From assembly GCA_946405675.1 (NCBI GenBank), contig CAMJIC010000018.1, positions 1-19,221 of the forward strand: a stretch of DNA of 19,221 bases, read 5' to 3'. Of the stretch, positions 14,610 to 19,221 are shown piece after piece. The notes beneath the pieces were generated by a model. It had not been told where the DNA came from. It saw only the letters and a program-made list of their open reading frames with translations, and ran no database searches. The stretch comes from an uncultured Clostridia bacterium (lineage in GTDB: Bacteria > Bacillota > Clostridia > Lachnospirales > Lachnospiraceae). How positions within the stretch are numbered: position 1 is the first letter of the stretch; the number at the start of each line of letters is the position of its first letter. A program made the position numbers and the translations under genes.

Positions 14610-16070
14610 TCAGGCCCTGAGCGCCTTCATCCTCTTCTTGTCTTCATACATCTCATGATCCGCCCTTTCAAACACATCCTCCACGCCTTTGTCGAGGGCG
14701 GGATCAAACAGCGCATATCCCACCGCTGCGGATACGCCTTCCCAGGGCTTATCCGCTCCTTTGAGTTTCTCCATCTCCTGTTCAAAAAGAGCCTTCAGTT
14801 CCTCCAGATGCTCGTAGTCGTGATTTTGAAGCACTACGACAAACTCATCCCCTCCGATCCTGAATACGGGAGAGTGCACGAAAATCTGGCAGATTGTACA
14901 GCAGAGGGTACGGATCGCTTCATTTCCCTTGTCGTGCCCGTAGGTGTCATTGATCTTTTTCAGATAGTTGAGGTCAATCATGACCAGGCCGAAAGCGTTC
15001 TTCCCGTCTGCAATCTCCTGGTTGATCCGCTCAACCTCCACATCATAGGCACGCTTGTTCCGCACCTTGGTCAGGGCGTCTATGTTGGCCGCCCTGTCCA
15101 TCTCATCCGCGTATTTGCTTGTCGAGATCAGCTGATTGGTCATATTCAGGAGCTCGGTCATGTGCTCATTGATATTCTGCTCCATCTGTTTCATGGAGTT
15201 GGACAATGTCTCCAATTCATCTCCCGTATGAATCTCCAGCTGGGAAAACTCATGGCGGTCAGAGGTTGACTCTCCGCTCCAGTATTTTTCCGAGGCATCC
15301 GACAGCTTATTGATCGGGCGGATCAGCATCCTGTCGATCAGGACGATACTGAGCGCGATGAAAACCACAGCAAGGCCAAACAGTGACGCAAACTCAATCA
15401 GCACGAACTGATTTCTCTGTTTCATCACCTCATTCATGGAGATCTCAGCAGCGGCAAATGCCACCAGCTCATCCTCATAAAAGACAGGGCTGCCGGCAGC
15501 GACGACCCATCCGTATTCCTCTGTATTGGTCACGTCAGCCGCGATTCCGCCCTTCGGGTTCTGCATCGCCTTATGATCCACGTCATACATGACTGCGTCA
15601 AAGCAGCCCGGAAGGCAGATGTCCTCATAAGCGCCATCCACCAGATAGATCGTAGACTCTGTCTCCAGGTCAAACCATACCAGATACGATGCCTGCAGGT
15701 GGTTACTGTCCTGGACAATACGAAGCTGATGCCGGATCTGTTTGTATTCTGCGGTTTCCGTAATGTCCTTATAGTTCTCCAGGTAAGCATCAAATTCCGG
15801 CGATCCCCAGTCATCGGAACTGACCCGGTTCTTGGTTTTACGGAAAATGTCCATCACCTTGTCGTGGATGATCTTTACCTGAGCCGGATCAACGATCTTG
15901 GCCGTTGTCTCCGCCAGTTCCCGGGATCTGCTCATGTACATGCTGCGCGACACATCCGTGAGGCTCTTGAATCCGAATAATCCCGCCACCACAATCACCA
16001 CCACAATGATCGGGACGATCAGCAGGATCAGCTTCTTCTTTAACGAAAATCTAGTCTTGACAATCGTCAT
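14610..16070 (-). CDS. Membrane-bound GGDEF diguanylate cyclase, Cache-like sensor, no I-site
   Basis: A 486-aa cyclase from ATG 16070 (GGAGG ten bases upstream). TM1 is at ~12-34. An extracytoplasmic sensor (~40-220) includes KIVDPAQVKIIHDK, YLVWFDLE and GWVVAAGSPVF, like a double-Cache fold. TM2 (~222-246) and a HAMP-like stretch (IHTGDELETL) follow. The GGDEF domain enters at NIDALTKVRNKRAYD, with the metal aspartate in MIDLNYLKKINDTYGHDKG and canonical RIGGDEF (406-410). The position of the inhibitory RxxD reads FVHS (397-400), so this cyclase should lack classical product inhibition. Its sensor and HAMP tail resemble those of the HD-GYP protein at 1012-3165. It is divergent from the YdcF-like gene and followed by the other cyclase. 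Confidence 0.92.
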   Translation of the reverse strand: MTIVKTRFSLKKKLILLIVPIIVVVIVVAGLFGFKSLTDVSRSMYMSRSRELAETTAKIVDPAQVKIIHDKVMDIFRKTKNRVSSDDWGSPEFDAYLENYKDITETAEYKQIRHQLRIVQDSNHLQASYLVWFDLETESTIYLVDGAYEDICLPGCFDAVMYDVDHKAMQNPKGGIAADVTNTEEYGWVVAAGSPVFYEDELVAFAAAEISMNEVMKQRNQFVLIEFASLFGLAVVFIALSIVLIDRMLIRPINKLSDASEKYWSGESTSDRHEFSQLEIHTGDELETLSNSMKQMEQNINEHMTELLNMTNQLISTSKYADEMDRAANIDALTKVRNKRAYDVEVERINQEIADGKNAFGLVMIDLNYLKKINDTYGHDKGNEAIRTLCCTICQIFVHSPVFRIGGDEFVVVLQNHDYEHLEELKALFEQEMEKLKGADKPWEGVSAAVGYALFDPALDKGVEDVFERADHEMYEDKKRMKALRA

Positions 16071-16412
16071 CTGCCCATTTCCTCCAGTCCTTCATCATAA
16101 AACATCTCTTGAGGCACAGGAAACAGTCCCTTCCCCCGGCATCACAAAGTTCCTTCCCGCCAATCATCCTCCTGTTTTTGAATATGGTGTCCATGGCAAG
16201 ATTATGATATGCTGTTGACCGATACATCCCAGGTTCGTCTCAGCTTCAGGCGGAGGCGAACCTGACATCGTCCAGCTCCGAAGGAGCGTGCCCGCCGCAG
16301 GCGGGTTTCCAGAAAAAATGTCATGATTCAGCTTCCCATTGCCCAGAGCGCTTCTTGTCCTTTGCCGTGCTGAATCGTGATAAAAACATCGAAAGCGAGG
16401 ATTCCGTCGTTC
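16071..16412. other. Divergent intergenic region with three tandem hairpins
   Basis: The region holds the promoters of the second cyclase (minus) and the YdcF-like gene (plus); none matches consensus well. Three plus-strand hairpins follow each other. CAGGTTCGTCTC (16230-16241) pairs with GAGGCGAACCTG (16253-16264). GCTCC/GGAGC (16275-16287) has a GAA loop. CCCGCC/GGCGGG (16291-16305) has a GCA loop and is followed by TTT. They resemble a structured leader or attenuator. Confidence 0.45.
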
Positions 16413-18098
16413 ATGCTGAAAGGATATTCATCACTCAAATCAGCCCGGAAGAGCCTTCTCATGCAGCTGCTTTCGCTTGCCGTATGCATCGTGGCCATCT
16501 GCGTGATCGGAAGGTTCACTACACAGGGCCGCTTCCATATGGACATTATCGTGGCCTATGATCCTGAAATCGCCGATGAATCCGATCTGGTCGTCAGGCT
16601 GGAGGAGGAAGGATCTGCATCCGCGGATCAGGCTTCCTCGAATCCGGAAGCTCCTGCTGCTGAGAGCCAGGCTCCCATGAGTCCGGAAGCTCCTGCTGCT
16701 GAGGGCCAGGCTTCCACGAATCCGGAAGCTCCTGCTGCTGAGGGTCAGGCTTCCACAAATCCGGAAGCTCCTGCTGCTGAGGAGCATGCCTCCATCGAGT
16801 CCATGCGGTTTGTCGATATACAGGAAGGCCCGCTCTCTGCAAAAGCTCTGCATCTTAGCATGCGGCCGGACAAGCCCGGCAATTACGGGATGACCATTCT
16901 TGACAAGGAAGGCCATGTCCTGGCAACAGACGCGATCCGTGTCGATCCCTTCGGCACGGCCTTTTCCTGGAGCACTGGCGCGTTTACCGGAGATGAAGCG
17001 TTCATGGCAGCCAGCATCATCTTCTACGCCGGTCTCCTGCTCATCTCGCTGATCCATTTCCTGAAGCTGAGAAGTCCGCTCTCCTGTTCCTATGATGCCA
17101 TCCTCTCAGCCGGGATCTTCCTGTTTGCCTTCGTCAGCCTGGCGGTCAATATCCCTGTCTATATCAGGCATCTGTATACACCGGCCTTTTACCCGACCTG
17201 GCAGCTTCTTGCAGATATCGCAAGCGGAGGAAAACACTTTGTACTGCTCACCTGGCCGCTGATCTTTGTCTTCAGCGTACTCCTGATCATCAGCAATATC
17301 GAGCTCCTTCGCCATGAACGGGCAAGGATCCAGAACATCCTGGGCCTTTTGCTCGGGCTTCTCATGATCGGCACCGTGCTTGGATACTACCTGCTCTGCA
17401 GCCGGAACTTCCAGGGTTCCCACCTGAGCTACCAGATCGTGAGTACCGTTGAAAATGTACTTGGCATCGTCATTACCTATGGGGAATGCATCCTGCTCAG
17501 CTCCATGATCTGCGCTTTCCGTGCCGTTCGCCATGTGCCGAAGCGTGATATGGATTACATCCTGATCCTGGGATGCGGATTCCGCAAAGACGGATCACTC
17601 CCGCCGCTCCTTCAGGGGCGTGTGGACAAGGCCATCGAATTCTGGAGAAGGCAGAAAAAGGAAAACGGCAAGGAAGCCATCCTGATCCCCTCCGGCGGCC
17701 AGGGGCCGAATGAATGTATGGCCGAAGCGGAAGCAATGCACCGCTACATTGTCGCGTCAGGGATTCCGGAAGAATCCGTCATCAAGGAAGACCGCTCCCG
17801 CAACACCTTCCAGAACATGGCATTTTCCAAAAAGATCATTGACTCCAGGACACAAGGCGTGAGGCAGGCAAAAACCGCGTACGCCACCACGAATTACCAT
17901 GTGTTCCGCAGTGGAATCTGGGCATCCCTCGCAGGCCTTAAGGCAGAGGGTCTGGGCAGCAAGACGAAATGGTGGTACTGGCCCAATGCCTTTGTGCGCG
18001 AGTGCATCGGACTCCTGAAAAATGCCCTTGTTCCGGAACTCATTCTCCTGATCCTGCTCACCATAGCCTTTGGCGCAATCAGCTACTTTGCGCTGTAG
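16413..18098 (+). CDS. Polytopic membrane protein with C-terminal YdcF/SanA-type DUF218 domain
   Basis: A 561-aa protein if started at ATG 16413; GTG 16377 (573 aa) and ATG 16461 (545 aa) are alternatives and none has a strong RBS. An N-terminal helix leads to an extracytoplasmic part with four 13-residue repeats and a short beta domain. About five helices follow (for example FMAASIIFYAGLLLISLIHF and HFVLLTWPLIFVFSVLL). A DUF218 domain lies at ~380-520: YILILGCGFRKDG, LLQGRVDKAIEF, PSGGQGPNE, KEDRSRNTFQNM and TTNYHVFRS. A last helix ends at SYFAL. DUF218 proteins (YdcF, SanA, ElyC) are tied to the cell envelope, but their chemistry is mostly unknown. Polytopic versions are common in Firmicutes. 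It converges on the GGGtGRT gene and shares its terminator. Confidence 0.87.
   Translation: MLKGYSSLKSARKSLLMQLLSLAVCIVAICVIGRFTTQGRFHMDIIVAYDPEIADESDLVVRLEEEGSASADQASSNPEAPAAESQAPMSPEAPAAEGQASTNPEAPAAEGQASTNPEAPAAEEHASIESMRFVDIQEGPLSAKALHLSMRPDKPGNYGMTILDKEGHVLATDAIRVDPFGTAFSWSTGAFTGDEAFMAASIIFYAGLLLISLIHFLKLRSPLSCSYDAILSAGIFLFAFVSLAVNIPVYIRHLYTPAFYPTWQLLADIASGGKHFVLLTWPLIFVFSVLLIISNIELLRHERARIQNILGLLLGLLMIGTVLGYYLLCSRNFQGSHLSYQIVSTVENVLGIVITYGECILLSSMICAFRAVRHVPKRDMDYILILGCGFRKDGSLPPLLQGRVDKAIEFWRRQKKENGKEAILIPSGGQGPNECMAEAEAMHRYIVASGIPEESVIKEDRSRNTFQNMAFSKKIIDSRTQGVRQAKTAYATTNYHVFRSGIWASLAGLKAEGLGSKTKWWYWPNAFVRECIGLLKNALVPELILLILLTIAFGAISYFAL
16635..16790 (+). repeat. Four tandem 39-bp in-frame repeats
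   Basis: Units at 16635-16673, 16674-16712, 16713-16751 and 16752-16790 encode SSNPEAPAAESQA, PMSPEAPAAEGQA, STNPEAPAAEGQA and STNPEAPAAEEHA. The core PEAPAAE is invariant and its DNA nearly identical. The Pro/Ala/Glu-rich stretch is probably a flexible external linker, and its copy number is likely to vary by slippage. Confidence 0.95.
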
Positions 18099-18170
18099 GA
18101 ATCTGATTTGCCGGAGCATGAAGCGTCAAAACACTTATTTTATTATAACATAGAATGTCATAAAATAGCG

Positions 18171-18210
18171 AAAAAAAGCAGCAATGTGTCTACCCATTGC
18201 CGCTTTTTTT
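18171..18210. terminator. Bidirectional intrinsic terminator
   Basis: AAAAAAAGC (18171-18179) pairs with GCTTTTTTT (18202-18210) and GCAAT (18181-18185) with ATTGC (18196-18200), with one A/C mismatch between the stems and a 10-nt loop. Poly-A on one side and poly-T on the other serve both convergent genes. A second, AT-only hairpin (TATTTTAT/ATAAAATA with inner ACAT/ATGT) lies just to its left, about 18136-18167. Confidence 0.9.
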
Positions 18211-18238
18211 ATCAAAAATTGTGAACTATGAATAATGA

Positions 18239-19221
18239 TCAGAACTTGCCGGCCTTGGCAGCCTCTTCGATCGAAACCGCGGTGGAAACCGTCATGCCGA
18301 CCATCGGGTTGTTTCCTGCTCCGATCAGGCCCATCATCTCGACATGCGCCGGAACCGAAGAGGAACCTGCAAACTGCGCGTCGGAATGCATACGGCCCAT
18401 GGTATCAGTCATGCCATAAGAAGCCGGGCCTGCCGCCATGTTGTCCGGATGGAGCGTACGGCCTGTGCCGCCGCCGGACGCAACTGAGAAGTACTTCTTG
18501 CCTGCCTCGACACGCTCCTTCTTGTACGTGCCGGCAACCGGATGCTGGAACCTGGTCGGGTTGGTGGAGTTGCCGGTAATCGAAACGTCCACGTTCTCCT
18601 TCCACATGATCGCAACACCTTCCTGGACATCATTCGCGCCGTAGCAGTTCACCTTCGCGCGCGGTGACTCAGGATCCTTGGAATAGCACTTGCGGAACAC
18701 TTCCTTCACTTCACCGGTATAGTAATCATACTCCGTCTCCACATAAGTGAAGCCGTTGATGCGGGAAATGATCTGTGCCGCATCCTTGCCAAGTCCGTTC
18801 AGGATGACACGCAGCGGCTTCGTGCGGACTTTGTTAGCCTTCTCCGCAATACCGATGGCACCTTCCGCAGCCGCAAAGGACTCATGGCCTGCGAGGAACG
18901 CGAAGCACTCGGTATCCTCTTCCAGAAGCATCTTGCCCAGGTTGCCGTGGCCAAGGCCTACCTTGCGGCGGTCTGCTACGGAGCCGGGGATGCAGAATGC
19001 CTGCAGGCCGATGCCGATTGCAGCAGCAGCGTCCGCAGCGCGGCGGCAGTTCTTCTTGATCGCGATCGCCGCGCCGACCGTGTAAGCCCACTTCGCATTC
19101 TCAAAGCAGATCGGCTGGATGCCTTCGATCAGATGATAAATATCCAGGCCGGCCGCTTCCGTAATCTCTTTGCACTCTTCGATGGAAGAGATACCATACT
19201 CCTTCAGCACGGCAAGGATCT
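18239..19221 (-). CDS. GGGtGRT-family protein, partial (5' end outside window)
   Basis: The frame runs from the right edge to a TGA at 18239-18241, 326 codons in view. The codons before the internal GTG at 19210 read ILAV and continue the reading frame, so the true start lies just beyond the window, probably only about 10-15 codons away. The hallmark SGGGTGRTLHPDNMAAG gives the family its name (Pfam GGGtGRT, ~330 aa). It is followed by a conserved Gly/Met-rich tail (GLIGAGNNPMVGMTVSTAVS). No signal peptide or membrane helix is seen, so it is cytoplasmic. The family is common in anaerobic Firmicutes and has no established function that I can state. Its downstream terminator is 18171-18210; upstream neighbours are out of view. 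Confidence 0.9.
   Translation of the reverse strand, partial: ILAVLKEYGISSIEECKEITEAAGLDIYHLIEGIQPICFENAKWAYTVGAAIAIKKNCRRAADAAAAIGIGLQAFCIPGSVADRRKVGLGHGNLGKMLLEEDTECFAFLAGHESFAAAEGAIGIAEKANKVRTKPLRVILNGLGKDAAQIISRINGFTYVETEYDYYTGEVKEVFRKCYSKDPESPRAKVNCYGANDVQEGVAIMWKENVDVSITGNSTNPTRFQHPVAGTYKKERVEAGKKYFSVASGGGTGRTLHPDNMAAGPASYGMTDTMGRMHSDAQFAGSSSVPAHVEMMGLIGAGNNPMVGMTVSTAVSIEEAAKAGKF

Noticed and set aside
16635..16790. CRISPR-like array
   Set aside because: The repeats are directly adjacent, in frame and encode PEAPAAE units, with no spacers.

Overview
The window looks like chromosomal DNA from a Lachnospiraceae-type anaerobic Firmicute (Clostridia). The evidence is moderate-to-high GC, strong AGGAGG-type ribosome binding sites, a GGGtGRT-family protein, a PAS-GGDEF protein of a Lachnospiraceae-typical layout, and short-loop intrinsic terminators. 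This assignment comes from family resemblance, not from a search.

Layout. A divergent pair opens the window: a PAS-GGDEF protein cut by the left edge (minus, 1-536) and a membrane HD-GYP phosphodiesterase (plus, 1012-3165). Between them is a 475-bp structured gap. The HD-GYP gene converges on a minus-strand run: a VWA-domain surface protein (7216-9306), an acyl-carrier-protein-like remnant (7130-7216), a membrane SpoIIE/PP2C phosphatase (5472-7097) and a GH36 alpha-galactosidase (3223-5460). That run ends at a bidirectional terminator (3177-3223). Next, also on the minus strand, come a secreted acidic protein of unknown function (9680-10609), glucose-6-phosphate isomerase (11022-12605), and two membrane GGDEF diguanylate cyclases (12966-14339 and 14610-16070). 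A plus-strand membrane YdcF/DUF218 protein (16413-18098) diverges from the second cyclase. It converges on a GGGtGRT protein cut by the right edge (18239-19221).

How the genes relate. Four of twelve coding features concern cyclic-di-GMP: three GGDEF proteins (one partial) and one HD-GYP hydrolase. Three proteins with different outputs (HD-GYP, PP2C phosphatase, GGDEF) appear to share one type of extracytoplasmic sensor with a VDP/LDP-x-Q/R-I motif. The area therefore reads as a signalling neighbourhood mixed with carbohydrate metabolism genes (alpha-galactosidase, pgi). No known defence system, CRISPR array, rRNA or tRNA gene was seen.

The most unusual content is non-coding or vestigial. There is a ~156-bp MITE-like palindrome upstream of pgi, and a shortened relative of it lies in the HD-GYP leader. 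A pair of imperfect ~54-bp hairpin repeats sits beside a 59-bp near-perfect palindrome upstream of the VWA gene. A promoter followed by a terminator-like hairpin lies in the leader of one GGDEF gene. A remnant of an ACP C-terminus starts inside the VWA stop codon.
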